DNA of 64,000 bases from Symbiodinium sp. CCMP2592 (lineage: Eukaryota; Sar; Dinophyceae; Suessiales; Symbiodiniaceae). The translations under genes and the position numbers were made by a program. Position 1 is the first letter of the stretch. Each line of letters opens with the position of its first letter. Positions 53,901-61,921 of the stretch are shown piece after piece. Where the stretch lies: assembly GCA_905221615.1 (NCBI GenBank), contig CAJNDT010000318.1:180452-244451 (forward strand). Reading direction: 5' to 3'. The notes beneath the pieces are model-generated. The model saw nothing but the letters and a program-made list of their open reading frames with translations. It made no database searches and was not told where the DNA came from.

Positions 53901-56900
53901 GATGCTATAGGAGACAAAAGACTCGAAGAACTAGACGAAGAGCTAGGTCTACGTGCAGCACCGCCTCCTTCTGAACCAAAGGTCACTGGAAAAGATCGAC
54001 GATCGCCCCGCGAAGTCGGTCCAACCGGTAGACTCATCCCCGAAGGAGACATCGAAGAACCTGGAGAGATTATCAAGATCTTGAAAGAAAAGAAGTTGGC
54101 TCCCGAGGAGATTGAACATTGGAGTACGGGGAAGAAAGGGGACGGCATTGTATATCTCACCGATGATGGTGAAGCCTGCAAGATCGACAAAAGGGGAGTT
54201 CCGTACAAGATCCGAAGTGATGGTCGACGAACACTTCCTACACGGCGACCTATCCATTCCTATTCTCCGGAAGCATGGAAGAAAATGAGCGAAGCGGAGA
54301 AGAAGGCAGCGTACAAGAAAGAAAAGCGAGACAAAGCTCGAGTTGCCAAGAAGGACCGGAAGAAGGCTGTGATAGGGAAGAAGATAGTCACCAAGATTTT
54401 GGACAACATGATCTTTCCCAAGATTGTTCCATGTGAAGAAATTGATCTGCAACTCAACGTGTCCATTGACGACGACGATGGATGGTCCTGGGCACAATCC
54501 TATGTGGATCAATACACACAAGAACAATTCTTGGCAGACGTCGTGCCGGCCGTTCCGGCACACATGGTCATGGATGACAACTGGATTCCGTCTATGCCGT
54601 GTACGACTTCTCACAGAAACGTACATCGGGAAAAGAATCAGGCAGGAGGATCATGCTTCAATGCCATGGTCACTCGACCCGTCACACGCAAGGAGATGGT
54701 CAACAACCCCAAGGCCATGGAAGCTTTCATGAAAGAATGGAAGGGATTGTGGGACCAAGAGGTGTTTGATTTCTCAACTACGCGTGAATATGACGACGTC
54801 GTCGCTGAGGCAAAGAAGAAAGGTGAGAAAGTACATATGGCGCGAGTACATGGACTGATATACGAGAAGAACTATCAGCTCAAAGAGGACGATCCTGCCA
54901 GGAAGTTCAAAGGGCGAGGTGTACTACTCGGTGATCAGGTCAAAGACCAGAACATGGAAGCCGCATTGTTTCAGGATTTGGGGAATTCCCCGGCTACGTT
55001 TGACGCCTCACGGTGGGCAGATTATTACGGATGCCTTCCTGGCAACGATGTCCAGATGGCGGATGCTATCCAAGCATACATTCAGGCGAGATTATCGGGC
55101 ACTCCATGTTGGGTTGAACTGCCTGATGAAGCCTGGCATCCATCTGCGAAAAGGCATAAATTCCGTAGACCTGTGTGTCGCCTGATCAAAGCTCTGTACG
55201 GACATCCTGACGCAGGAACAATGTGGGAACAACATTGCCATACCGCGGTACAGAAAGTAGGATTCAAGCCGATTGGCGACGAATGGCCATCATTGTATTT
55301 CCACCCGCAGATGAAGCTCTTACTTGTCATCTACGTGGATGATCTCAAGATGGCAGGACCCAAAGAGAATCTACCCAAGGGTTGGGACATGCTGCGCCAA
55401 GAACTCCGATTGGAAGAAGAAACGCCACTAGGTTTGTATCTGGGTTGTCGCATCTCCAAGGGCGAGGCAACGTTGCATGACAAAACGAAGGTGCAGACCG
55501 TTACCTACGACATGGAGACGTACCTGGACATGACAGTCAAGAAGTACTGCGACGTGACTGGGTTCGATCCGACAAAATTCAAGACGGTACCATCGCCGAG
55601 TCCGGCTGAGGAGACTAAGAATCACCCAGCTCGCGCTCCGGCACAGTCAGGTAAAAGCCATCGATGCACGTGGTGTGGACACACCATGCCTGTTGATAAG
55701 GACGGTCGGCTTGTTCCGCCTCCACCTATTCCCAAGGCGCCAGAGGAAGAGGAGATCAACGAGGCTAATCGCGGCGCACTTGCTCCGCAGGCAGCAAGCA
55801 TTCTCATGAAATTGCTTTATGCCGCGCGCATTTGCCGCTTTGATCTTCTGCGCAGTATCAACAATCTCGCACGCAAGATCACGAAATGGACCAAGAAGGA
55901 GGATGCTCTTCTTCATCATCTCATGGCCTATGTGCACCAGTCCAAACATCACATGATGATTGGATGGGTCGGGAACTCCTTGGAGGACTCGTCCATCGGG
56001 CTGTTTGCAGATGCGGACTATGCAGGTTGTGGAGAAAGTTTGAAATCTACCTCCGGTGCTCACTTGCACATTCAAGGTTCTCACACAAGATTTCCCTTGG
56101 CGGGACTTAGCAAAAGGCAGGGGTGCTTGAGTCATTCCACACCTGAGGCCGAGATTGTCGCGGCCGACTTTGCCATGTCACGTCTTGGATTGCCTGCTAT
56201 CACGTTGTGGCAGCAGCTTGGGGGGCAAGACCCCAACTTCGTCTTCTACGACGACAACCAGACCATGATCGGGGTGATTCGCACGGGCAAGAATCCGACT
56301 ATGCGTCATTTGGAACGTACCCACGGCATCTGCATTGGCTGGATGCATTCTATCTTTCAGGAAGGTTACGTTTCTCTTGCCTATGAGGTCACTGCCAAGA
56401 TGTCCGCGGACATACACACCAAGTCGTTCAAGGATTCTGTGTCCTGGACACACGCGTGTCAGCTCATCAACATTTTTCCGCCGGCTCTCATTGGCTCCCA
56501 AGAGATTATGGATCTGATGCGCCCTACTCATACCCAAAGCACGGATGAGAAGGGGCAACAGCATTACTCGTTCAAGAGCGAGGTGCCTTGTTTTCCTTAC
56601 ACGCAGACGCCGATCCTCCCTCAGGTGTTGTATCGCGCTGGATTGTCGAGTAAGGAAGGCTTGCAAGAACATGACAGTGTGGACCCCATCCTGGTTGTCA
56701 AGTTCCCGCGCATGTTGCGGGGGCCGCCTTCCGCGTTGCCGCCTGGTCGTTACCTTCGGTCGACTTGGATTCTTCGTGAAGGGCAGTGGCACCAGATGGA
56801 GGACCGTGCTGCTATCCTTGATCAACCGGGCAAGTTCGACCGCTATGTGGAGCGTGCTGTGTTTCAGTACCATCCGGTACGGGGGCATTTGCGCCCCGCC

Positions 56901-57548
56901 GCTATTGCGGACGTCCTTGCGCCGCCGTTTTTGCCTCCTCCTGAACCGCCTTTGGGCCAGTCTTATGTGCGCGCCCTGCCCGCCAAATGGCGAGCGGTGG
57001 TTGTCACACTGGCGCGTGCCATCCATGGGGGGTACCAGGGCTTTACATTGCCTCTTTGTTTCAACGGCCAGTCCAAAAGTCAAGCCTCTCAATTCGGTTA
57101 TGACCAATGGTCGTCAGTGTACGAGGATGTATGGCATGATGCGGCTGAACAGAAAAGGGAATATCAAGGATATGATGGAGCAATTGTGCCTCACGTGGTC
57201 AATTTCGCCGAAAACAAACCCAAGGAGGGCCTGGTGATCCAATTCCTCGACCACGATGGAGGGTTGGTCCATACTTACAAGAATCCTTACAGCCGGTGGA
57301 AATACCGTATCACTATCAAAGATGCTCCAAAGGCAGTGACGGTGTGGACATTGGTAGGAGTCGATGAGGAGAACTGGTGGAATGAGTATGCTCCAGGCAA
57401 GGATTGCATTGCGCAGCATGCTCCCGATTCTCACTATGACCCTGGGCTGCAAGTAAATGTTCTGAGTATGGGGCGAGAAGTTGACGACGCCATGTGTGCC
57501 TACCTCTTCGATGTGGTGGAAGCAAGGAAAACAACCCTAACTCCGTGA
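47937..57548 (+). CDS. Copia-type Gag-Pol polyprotein with two CCCH fingers
   Basis: A 3,203-codon intact frame. Residues ~210-480 are coiled coil; ~770-1010 a Gag-like helical region (LTHLNNWRSVCTANVLGASA; LYLEVNRKANDYIS). Two CCCH fingers follow at ~1085-1105 (Cx8Cx5Cx3H) and ~1130-1147 (Cx8Cx4Cx3H). Protease FLMDTGCGHDLIS is near 1377. Integrase has an HHCC motif (HLCTH..CESC, ~1611-1627) and catalytic Asp in TFDFLDM (~1654), Asp in YSDEAPEF (~1719) and Glu in SLAERSNQE (~1750). RVT_2 reverse transcriptase has IKALYGHPDAG and YVDDLK (~2465). RNase H has FADADYAGC (~2690), HSTPEAEIVAAD and YDDNQTMIGV (~2772). About 380 residues of unrecognised extension follow. The protein makes virus-like particles, cuts itself, and copies and inserts the element. 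No stop or frameshift breaks the domains, so it looks recent. CCCH fingers in place of the usual CCHC knuckle are unusual. Confidence 0.93.
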   Translation: MNSGSSQDTTMTFGADVAAPAVGESTADDTVVQSVDSSTEDDKGQSSALAIAKAVPKVKAKSLPRASTPSRPTSTGSRTGKAPERRAEASGFQAPRTTSRAKDKGVKTLEKKSRPSSSRSSSARSRTSVTRGRDKSMTWNRMVTNQPRDADDLDMTLDTIPARGDASSVATPAIADGPNAYQELTISQQFEASNLAQQMYYRSQMQEYEGVVQTLMDKIKEMQQEDEGSGIRIEELERQRDHACLAMRHINNVNQEMKRDYETALFRMDEQNSAQQRQAHAVAEELAQQLHVFRTEAATNFVQLEARAQGDGELMAREYERLTHELHEHARENLFLRSNTASSEQALQAMQERFHLVKNQELRAVNEIQGLAGNSAAIDQERLRLRERLGEEEEYRKMAVRRMQDAEDRLHQNEDHARRALPTLHDELSELRKTLKAQEDLQARTRSELEAARNSNYGGATRPSSMPMSSRTTESGWEHVGKEVVPAFSVGGEVRSPEIRSPSQVSPVAKEKFAFSESDKDKNLVMDGIPFTGGNFFTGRNSMPIVTDAMPEHYVPGISSPALARSTPSAATLFGIPSGFHGKSDAAAVRDRQLRELLEDRGMLGSKSIASASSSRPVGVDGITASTKGNDLIGPPIAYDDSIHEARRRQIEKEVAERYEEKIADLRSEVLKAQKAEQRLRADRDEWRLFAETIQEDNGDDDGDEAGDENEDGEHDEGTGTGYDPPDPPDDDDDKKRSGGGKPESDPGSHARDPDGDADPEVTEVRISRREADKVTVPPWPTLTHLNNWRSVCTANVLGASADPNHEDWMLWLAPAFNPFPDVEALNDSGHKKFKSVDVKLGIAMVAMLRAGGDKSADLYLEVNRKANDYISRPEGKIIKGRQIIAMMYESFRTHDRLDMIITLEYLVKLQYQGDNKLHTFKQTWLEVLGRMRPEDIPSKTALRDCLYSKIKDSPAMKMELGMHYEHLPYNHEDRSYDNLMKIIDRTIMRRREQSNLTQTQIGLRQMLEGKDLLAAPAKVPEKPTPNAAPSAKVKASPTKPDKATPVLPQSKAKSHAKTKPKPKKKTRSESADNRGDKSKKQIRCKFHFTDAGCRNGDKCPFSHSKKTPERPFTPRTRTPSPSGGGGNRICYSFKNTGSCSRENCPFKHEAAATPAPEPKAKAKAKSEAKAAPAKPNAKAKALPAAPAIRLCRRWNPSAPAIWKRSSRQDEEESDCPSVDSDADSDCSTDDESSGPTTSTRKEIKRNVTFADDVKFISSCPRRSKKDKERKVKYVDMEALVNDEDRAVNLEFAKHKARLRAQIMRDMVDDDDDQCGDRVSFVRIPGTSRVEEVSFYDGEDSIVERELDAAHSKRIINQGVCKCMVQPVILKKKIKFLMDTGCGHDLISQKKIEKHSLETLVTPEPISFQTANGITDTDLVSNFQTESFEEPINAYVLDDTPSVLSIGKRCMNFNYGFVWPPGREPFMINPQGKRISLFVNGDIPYIRAGSSKSLVHDDPEAKAITEIFKSVLTAGDVDVSVAAAAEAAPSEIEAEEEGDDHERPPDPEPQEPPIEEVPESEAGRPPDDDEGKGVGEIPLDGDDEVIIDVEGDGAPSRKARVGTLKAEAKTLAHLCTHRYRNPYCESCIRAKMKHLRTQRGAFQRVIKHWGDLVTFDFLDMRKAAEAGIGLDDGAREVLVIRDIATKMIAAIPTASRSTDEVVMAIRRLMGRRKIHMAYSDEAPEFDSAMAQLKIVIDHSLPGKPSNNSLAERSNQEVINTVAASMLHAGLPAQYWSFALNCVMQNLNIEDVEGDGDSAWKRMTGKDFEGKAIPFGAKVFFKPTDTRPKTYGNKFDPKGIPGIFAGYIITAGQGWSKKYRVWDMKEFANANLSMDASVPRKLMRPYETEVIYFPEEITFPLKAEYERMNSTIEGLRDNVDLAGKEIKDVDDGDDDPPGGNGGNGDDDDQDGLLPPPDPGEDPDLQDIDPSDIETEPSGEVFKSAEHEAIDAIGDKRLEELDEELGLRAAPPPSEPKVTGKDRRSPREVGPTGRLIPEGDIEEPGEIIKILKEKKLAPEEIEHWSTGKKGDGIVYLTDDGEACKIDKRGVPYKIRSDGRRTLPTRRPIHSYSPEAWKKMSEAEKKAAYKKEKRDKARVAKKDRKKAVIGKKIVTKILDNMIFPKIVPCEEIDLQLNVSIDDDDGWSWAQSYVDQYTQEQFLADVVPAVPAHMVMDDNWIPSMPCTTSHRNVHREKNQAGGSCFNAMVTRPVTRKEMVNNPKAMEAFMKEWKGLWDQEVFDFSTTREYDDVVAEAKKKGEKVHMARVHGLIYEKNYQLKEDDPARKFKGRGVLLGDQVKDQNMEAALFQDLGNSPATFDASRWADYYGCLPGNDVQMADAIQAYIQARLSGTPCWVELPDEAWHPSAKRHKFRRPVCRLIKALYGHPDAGTMWEQHCHTAVQKVGFKPIGDEWPSLYFHPQMKLLLVIYVDDLKMAGPKENLPKGWDMLRQELRLEEETPLGLYLGCRISKGEATLHDKTKVQTVTYDMETYLDMTVKKYCDVTGFDPTKFKTVPSPSPAEETKNHPARAPAQSGKSHRCTWCGHTMPVDKDGRLVPPPPIPKAPEEEEINEANRGALAPQAASILMKLLYAARICRFDLLRSINNLARKITKWTKKEDALLHHLMAYVHQSKHHMMIGWVGNSLEDSSIGLFADADYAGCGESLKSTSGAHLHIQGSHTRFPLAGLSKRQGCLSHSTPEAEIVAADFAMSRLGLPAITLWQQLGGQDPNFVFYDDNQTMIGVIRTGKNPTMRHLERTHGICIGWMHSIFQEGYVSLAYEVTAKMSADIHTKSFKDSVSWTHACQLINIFPPALIGSQEIMDLMRPTHTQSTDEKGQQHYSFKSEVPCFPYTQTPILPQVLYRAGLSSKEGLQEHDSVDPILVVKFPRMLRGPPSALPPGRYLRSTWILREGQWHQMEDRAAILDQPGKFDRYVERAVFQYHPVRGHLRPAAIADVLAPPFLPPPEPPLGQSYVRALPAKWRAVVVTLARAIHGGYQGFTLPLCFNGQSKSQASQFGYDQWSSVYEDVWHDAAEQKREYQGYDGAIVPHVVNFAENKPKEGLVIQFLDHDGGLVHTYKNPYSRWKYRITIKDAPKAVTVWTLVGVDEENWWNEYAPGKDCIAQHAPDSHYDPGLQVNVLSMGREVDDAMCAYLFDVVEARKTTLTP

Positions 57549-58828
57549 TCTTCATTGGTGCAGGGGTGTTGGGCAAGAATTCGTGGCTGAGTCGGAAAAT
57601 CGCTGACAACCCTGAAAGGGCCAAATTGCGGACAGACTACCCATGGGGGGAGGTCGTCCAAAGAATTGCGCGCAGAGCGGCATCATGGGGGTTCCAAATC
57701 ATCATCGAAGTGCCTCCTCGAGTACCAGTCCAGGAAACCAAGCAGTACAAGGGACTTCAGGAAGATGCCATGTGGAAGAGCATCAAGATCCAAGGATGCA
57801 CTCACGGGCAACGTTATACCTTTCGGGATCCTGTATCTCCCGGAACCGCCGTTGAGCTCGGCTACTGCAAGGATGAATGGGAGTACATTGCCGCAAACGT
57901 CGCGTTGCATCCTAAGTCGTCTGACGTGTGCTCGTCCAAACATTTGCACATGACCGATTCGGACGCTAAGGATCGATCTGATAAATGCGAGTTGACTAGC
58001 CAAATCTCCAGGAGATTGCTTAAAGCCTTGAAATTTCAGGCAACGGGCGATGGGAGATTGGTAGCAATGCCGTCGAAGGCTGGTGGACGAAAGCCTGACC
58101 GCATGATTGTTGACCTCTGTGGCTTGGGCAATGGCTACGCCGTGCCTAAGTCCACTAAGGGATGCGCTCGCATAACTTGCAAGGAGCTGATTGGCTCTAA
58201 GGCCGATGAGGACAGCCTTATCGGTGCGATGAAGGATGCGTGCCGGAATGACCTGCGCACACCTGTGCTATTCGTGGCATCGCTTTTGCGATCAGGTGCT
58301 GGTCCTGGAAGTAGTGAAGGGGCTTGCGTGGGGGGTGAGAAACGTTCCGGTGGGAAGTACAAGGTTTTCAGAAGTGTCTTGAAATCTCTCAAACGCCTGC
58401 TGAAGAAGTGTGCGGAATTTTCCGACGTCTATTTTTCGCTTGACATGCCTTCTTCATGTTCATGTTGGTCTTGGCCAGAGTTGCATGCTCTTGTTTCAAG
58501 TGGCAAGGTGACGAAGGTTAAGATTGATGATCATGTTGGTGCTGGTGGCGATGGTGGTGGACGCAGGATCATGTTCTCTAACATGCCTGAAGCGGATCGT
58601 TTGATGGTGAGAATGGATGATTGCTTGGACCATGAATCGAAGAGCAGTTTGTCGCAGCGCATTGATGTTTCATGGCGGTCGATTGCGAGGAATGTTCGCA
58701 GCCTTGTTCGAGCTCATGTCAGTGTCAGTCACGATGCACATGAATCTGAGGACATTGCATGGCAGCAACATCAGTGTGTAGACGCTGATGAAGGGGCTAT
58801 TAGACAGCCCCAACTAAGGAACAACTAA
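57494..58828 (+). CDS. Overlapping -1 frame: probable C-terminal extension of the polyprotein
   Basis: The frame overlaps the end of Gag-Pol in the -1 frame, and the protein-like part begins at NNPNSVIFIGAGVLGK (about 57530). No good start context lies there, so production by -1 frameshifting, or by a former one-base change, is more likely than independent initiation. It has a basic N-terminal half (WGEVVQRIARRAASWGFQII) and a second region with DRMIVDLCGLGNGYAVP, then VLKSLKRLLKKCAEFSDVYF and SLDMPSSCSCWSWPELHALV. The order 'hydrophobic strand, acidic residue, Pro, Cys, Trp, Pro-Glu-Leu' recalls domains seen in other dinoflagellate polyproteins, but I cannot name it. The length of the protein-like part is about 430 residues. 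Confidence 0.65.
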   Translation: MCLPLRCGGSKENNPNSVIFIGAGVLGKNSWLSRKIADNPERAKLRTDYPWGEVVQRIARRAASWGFQIIIEVPPRVPVQETKQYKGLQEDAMWKSIKIQGCTHGQRYTFRDPVSPGTAVELGYCKDEWEYIAANVALHPKSSDVCSSKHLHMTDSDAKDRSDKCELTSQISRRLLKALKFQATGDGRLVAMPSKAGGRKPDRMIVDLCGLGNGYAVPKSTKGCARITCKELIGSKADEDSLIGAMKDACRNDLRTPVLFVASLLRSGAGPGSSEGACVGGEKRSGGKYKVFRSVLKSLKRLLKKCAEFSDVYFSLDMPSSCSCWSWPELHALVSSGKVTKVKIDDHVGAGGDGGGRRIMFSNMPEADRLMVRMDDCLDHESKSSLSQRIDVSWRSIARNVRSLVRAHVSVSHDAHESEDIAWQQHQCVDADEGAIRQPQLRNN

Positions 58829-58940
58829 GGTCTGACCAGACGGATCGGGGAAGGGTGCCTCTTACGGAGAACCCGGAACCGTGAAGTCGAGTAGGGTGTA
58901 GGGACTTCTCTCCTACGGAGGAAGGACCGAACCCCGAGCC
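58829..58940 (+). promoter_or_regulatory. Intergenic gap before the next ORF
   Basis: A purine-rich gap of 112 bp with CTTACGGAG and CCTACGGAGG words. It leads into GAGCCATGG, a strong eukaryotic start context, so the next ORF probably has its own start. Confidence 0.4.
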
Positions 58941-59792
58941 ATGGCTGAAAGCTACAATGCCTACGAGCTGGCCTTCGAAGGAGTGGACCACGAAGAAGTT
59001 TTCCCTTCTGGTGGGATGATGCGGACGTTTCTGAAGTTCCACAAGTTCCTGCAGATGTATTCTGAGGACTCGTCGCAGAGCGTTTCGCTCCCGCCAAAGA
59101 TTACGAAAGACAAAGTGGTCGACAATGATCTCATTCGCACATGGGCAGCTTTCAAAGCACCTCCGTTGGTCTTGCTGTTCACGTGTGCAAATCTGTCGCC
59201 AGGAGGGGATCTTTCCATTCGAGTCCGAGAAATCCTCAAGGCTTGCTTATTTGCCGCCCCGGAGGAGTACATGGACAAACCCTATGGGGAGATACTCGCC
59301 ATGGTCATCAAGTTTGGTGGAGGTCTCAAACACATTGTTGCTGACTACGGAGGGAAGTTTCATGCCATCACAAGATTTATGGTGGATGAGGAAGTGATCC
59401 GCGATGATGCAAAGTTGGCTGTGGTTGAACTGGAACAAGAAAGAAAACAAGTTCGGTTCGACTTGAACACTGCAACCAGGAACATCGTCAGCGCGGACGT
59501 GTACTACAATCTCGCCGTTCTCATCAATTCCGTGGAGACGCCCTACCAGGCCGTGACAGACACGAGAATTCAACAATGGTATACGGTGAATCAGGACTAC
59601 TACCACAAGTTGCCTATGTCAGGCAGAGCACCTGACCAATCCGACCTGTTGGGAGAGCCTACGTTATGTAGGGTGTGCAAGCTGATGTACATGTTCGCAA
59701 AGCACACTGGGTATGGGCTCGGACCTACAACCAGGAATGTGCAGCGGGCAACGATGGCGCTACGCCAATCAACGTTCACCAGCTGGCTTTGA
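58941..59792 (+). CDS. Unrecognised ORF A
   Basis: A 283-codon frame starting in strong context. It is mostly helical and soluble (MRTFLKFHKFLQMYSEDSSQ; APPLVLLFTCANLSPGGDLS; RVREILKACLFAAPEEYMDK; ELEQERKQVRFDLNTATRNI). No signal peptide, membrane helix or known motif is seen. It overlaps ORF B by 118 nt in the -1 frame, and A and B read naturally as one protein joined by a -1 shift near 59735-59780. Possibly a nucleic-acid-binding or capsid-like protein of a mobile element, but this is only a guess from context. Confidence 0.7.
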   Translation: MAESYNAYELAFEGVDHEEVFPSGGMMRTFLKFHKFLQMYSEDSSQSVSLPPKITKDKVVDNDLIRTWAAFKAPPLVLLFTCANLSPGGDLSIRVREILKACLFAAPEEYMDKPYGEILAMVIKFGGGLKHIVADYGGKFHAITRFMVDEEVIRDDAKLAVVELEQERKQVRFDLNTATRNIVSADVYYNLAVLINSVETPYQAVTDTRIQQWYTVNQDYYHKLPMSGRAPDQSDLLGEPTLCRVCKLMYMFAKHTGYGLGPTTRNVQRATMALRQSTFTSWL

Positions 59793-60562
59793 TGATGCGC
59801 ACATTGCCTCAAGGCATGGGACATCCGCTCGCCTTTGCGATGAACTCACTCCAGGCGTTCAGTGTCTGTCTCCACGTGCTTCATTCCTACGTATCATGGG
59901 TCGATCCACAAACTGGACTCCCGCATTACAGATGGTCTAATGACGTGCTCCCTGATTCCGACTACACCACGTATGCTTTCCTCAAGTACCATGTGGATGC
60001 TGTATGTGCAGCTCAGGACAAGAACGGTTTCCAATTGCCGGACGCGTTCCGTGGCTACACCTGGAATCAATGCGGAGTTGAATCTGGGTACGTGGTCGAC
60101 TGCTCTACCAAACGTGCCACATTGGGCATATGGGAAGCGGAATTTCAACAGATGAGGGCACCAAATCCGCTTATGCAAGATGATGGCCTATTTCCGCCCA
60201 ACCTTCAACGGCATCCTAGCTGGGTATACTCAACGGGGAGAGTTGCGATGCCTACGGCAAGCAACCTCGAACCGGAAGGAATCGTGCACCCTGAGCATGG
60301 AAGAACGCCGGAACAATCGCAAGGATCCGCTGCCGGACCTCGAGCCACCCCTAGCCACGGACCAAAGAGGGCAAGGACGGACGAGGCAACGGCATCGGCG
60401 TCGTCATCTTCTGCGGCACCTCCTCCACAACAACCGCCTTCGCAACCGGAAGAGGAACCATCGCAACCGACATGGGAGGAAGCTCCAATCCCGCTGGCGC
60501 TCAGGAAAGTTGGTACCATTATGTCAACATCGATGAGAAGGGCTGTCGTTCGATCTTGCTGA
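59675..60562 (+). CDS. Unrecognised ORF B, likely continuation of A
   Basis: A 295-codon frame. The first 25 or so residues look like a shadow of ORF A; the protein-like part starts about INVHQLALMMRTLPQGMGHP. An ordered region (AFSVCLHVLHSYVSWVDPQT; LKYHVDAVCAAQDKNGFQLP) is followed by a disordered tail with a basic nuclear-signal-like KRAR, then Ser/Ala and a Pro/Gln/Glu-rich stretch (PPPQQPPSQPEEEPSQP). It overlaps ORF C by 91 nt, again in the -1 frame. Function unknown. Confidence 0.6.
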   Translation: MQADVHVRKAHWVWARTYNQECAAGNDGATPINVHQLALMMRTLPQGMGHPLAFAMNSLQAFSVCLHVLHSYVSWVDPQTGLPHYRWSNDVLPDSDYTTYAFLKYHVDAVCAAQDKNGFQLPDAFRGYTWNQCGVESGYVVDCSTKRATLGIWEAEFQQMRAPNPLMQDDGLFPPNLQRHPSWVYSTGRVAMPTASNLEPEGIVHPEHGRTPEQSQGSAAGPRATPSHGPKRARTDEATASASSSSAAPPPQQPPSQPEEEPSQPTWEEAPIPLALRKVGTIMSTSMRRAVVRSC

Positions 60563-61914
60563 CGACGACCCGTGATCACGACGAGTACCCACATGCCATT
60601 GATGAGACGCCAAAGTTTGTGGCCAACCACGACGTGGGGACCACACCGATTCAGCATTACGTCAGAAGACTGGTGACCTATTTGGCAAGGATCCGTTCCG
60701 TCTCTCAAAATGATGACAAGGGTCTCAACCTGAAGGTCTACGTGAAGCTGAGTACAAAGGTGTGGTTACGGATGTATTCACGGCTGTACCATGCATTGGC
60801 ATTGGTATCATGCGTGCATCTTCCTTCTCCTCCGATGCTTACCTCGGCAGTGATGATCGAGGCAGATAGCGATCTTGTCGACAACGATGACATTCCGGAA
60901 GAAGCAAGGATCAACACCATGAACACGCTGAACGGATTTCGCAATAGTTTGGGTATGGGTGGCAAACCTGATGCCGCGACTATGCGCTCTCAGTGCACAA
61001 TCCTCGTCCAGGACTTTGACATGGTTGCAAGGACCAGGGGATCAACGCACACGGTGAGAGAGAACCTCGGCATGCATGGATGGAGCGAGATCTACATTGT
61101 GAGCCCGTCGATCACCGCAGGTGCCAACTACAACTTCCAAGTCACAAAAGGATCGTTGGAATCTGTGAATGCGACATTGGATGGCTTGACTGAAGAGCAG
61201 CTTGCAACCGTCACATTGCATTACCATCTGTCTCTCCAGGCAATCCTCATCGAGAACATGTCCTTTCCGATGAGTGAGGTCGGAGACGGAGCAGCAATTC
61301 GCACTGACTTGCAGCGACAGCTCAAGATCACGTACGTTGACCCTATCATTGCGGCAGGGAAGCGTACCACGCGCCCTCCAATTGTCAACATCAATCACGA
61401 CTTACGGTTCGTTGGAGCAGCTAGCAATTACCTTCAGCACAAAGCTTCTCTGTTCAACGGTTTCCACGCGCTGGGAATGTACATTGAACTGGAGTTGCGG
61501 GCCCGAGCATGCGTGGTGATTCATGGATCTTCGTTTTGGTCAAGAATGTACAGCCAGATGAAACATGCGTCGTCAGGCGTGCATACACTGTCAGCCGAAA
61601 AGGTGCCAGCACCGGACAATCGGGTCAGGTTCAAATTGGGCTTCGCTATCTACGAGAAGCAGCTGTTCTGCGAGAAGATGGTATCCACGTGCTTTGTTGA
61701 GGCATCGAAAGTTCGCTCATGGGACGAAACTGTCCGCGCCGACTCAGTCGCTCACCCGTCGCTTGTCGAGATTTGGGAGGACAAGAGTGAAGTCAAGACG
61801 TCCACCAAGATTTCGCAGACATGGTTTACGGGAGAACAGCAGCAACAGATCAGGTCGGGTGCCCAGGGTGACACGGTCGCTGAATCGTCCACAGTCACCT
61901 GGCAGGACTTTTGA
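60472..61914 (+). CDS. Unrecognised ORF C
   Basis: A 480-codon frame; the protein-like part begins at about ESWYHYVNIDEKGCRSILLT, just where ORF B loses its pattern. It is a well-ordered mixed alpha/beta protein (QHYVRRLVTYLARIRSVSQN; WLRMYSRLYHALALVSCVHL; LATVTLHYHLSLQAILIENM; YIELELRARACVVIHGSSFW) with no recognised catalytic motif or membrane segment. It ends in a polar Gln/Ser/Thr tail. ORF D starts 8 nt after its stop, which suggests one transcript. Possibly a structural protein; function unknown. Confidence 0.7.
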   Translation: MGGSSNPAGAQESWYHYVNIDEKGCRSILLTTTRDHDEYPHAIDETPKFVANHDVGTTPIQHYVRRLVTYLARIRSVSQNDDKGLNLKVYVKLSTKVWLRMYSRLYHALALVSCVHLPSPPMLTSAVMIEADSDLVDNDDIPEEARINTMNTLNGFRNSLGMGGKPDAATMRSQCTILVQDFDMVARTRGSTHTVRENLGMHGWSEIYIVSPSITAGANYNFQVTKGSLESVNATLDGLTEEQLATVTLHYHLSLQAILIENMSFPMSEVGDGAAIRTDLQRQLKITYVDPIIAAGKRTTRPPIVNINHDLRFVGAASNYLQHKASLFNGFHALGMYIELELRARACVVIHGSSFWSRMYSQMKHASSGVHTLSAEKVPAPDNRVRFKLGFAIYEKQLFCEKMVSTCFVEASKVRSWDETVRADSVAHPSLVEIWEDKSEVKTSTKISQTWFTGEQQQQIRSGAQGDTVAESSTVTWQDF

Positions 61915-61921
61915 CATCGCC

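Larger units (their letters stand above)
47937..58828 (+). mobile_element. Ty1/copia-type LTR-retrotransposon coding region
   Basis: Gag-Pol plus the overlapping -1 frame form one intronless coding block. The domain order protease-integrase-reverse transcriptase-RNase H is that of Ty1/copia (Pseudoviridae-like) elements. No LTR pair could be found inside the window, so the left end is unknown and the right end may lie beyond 58828, possibly beyond 64000. Confidence 0.75.

Noticed and set aside
56178-57107. 309-codon minus-strand frame
   Set aside because: It is a shadow of the copia RNase H and C-terminal region.
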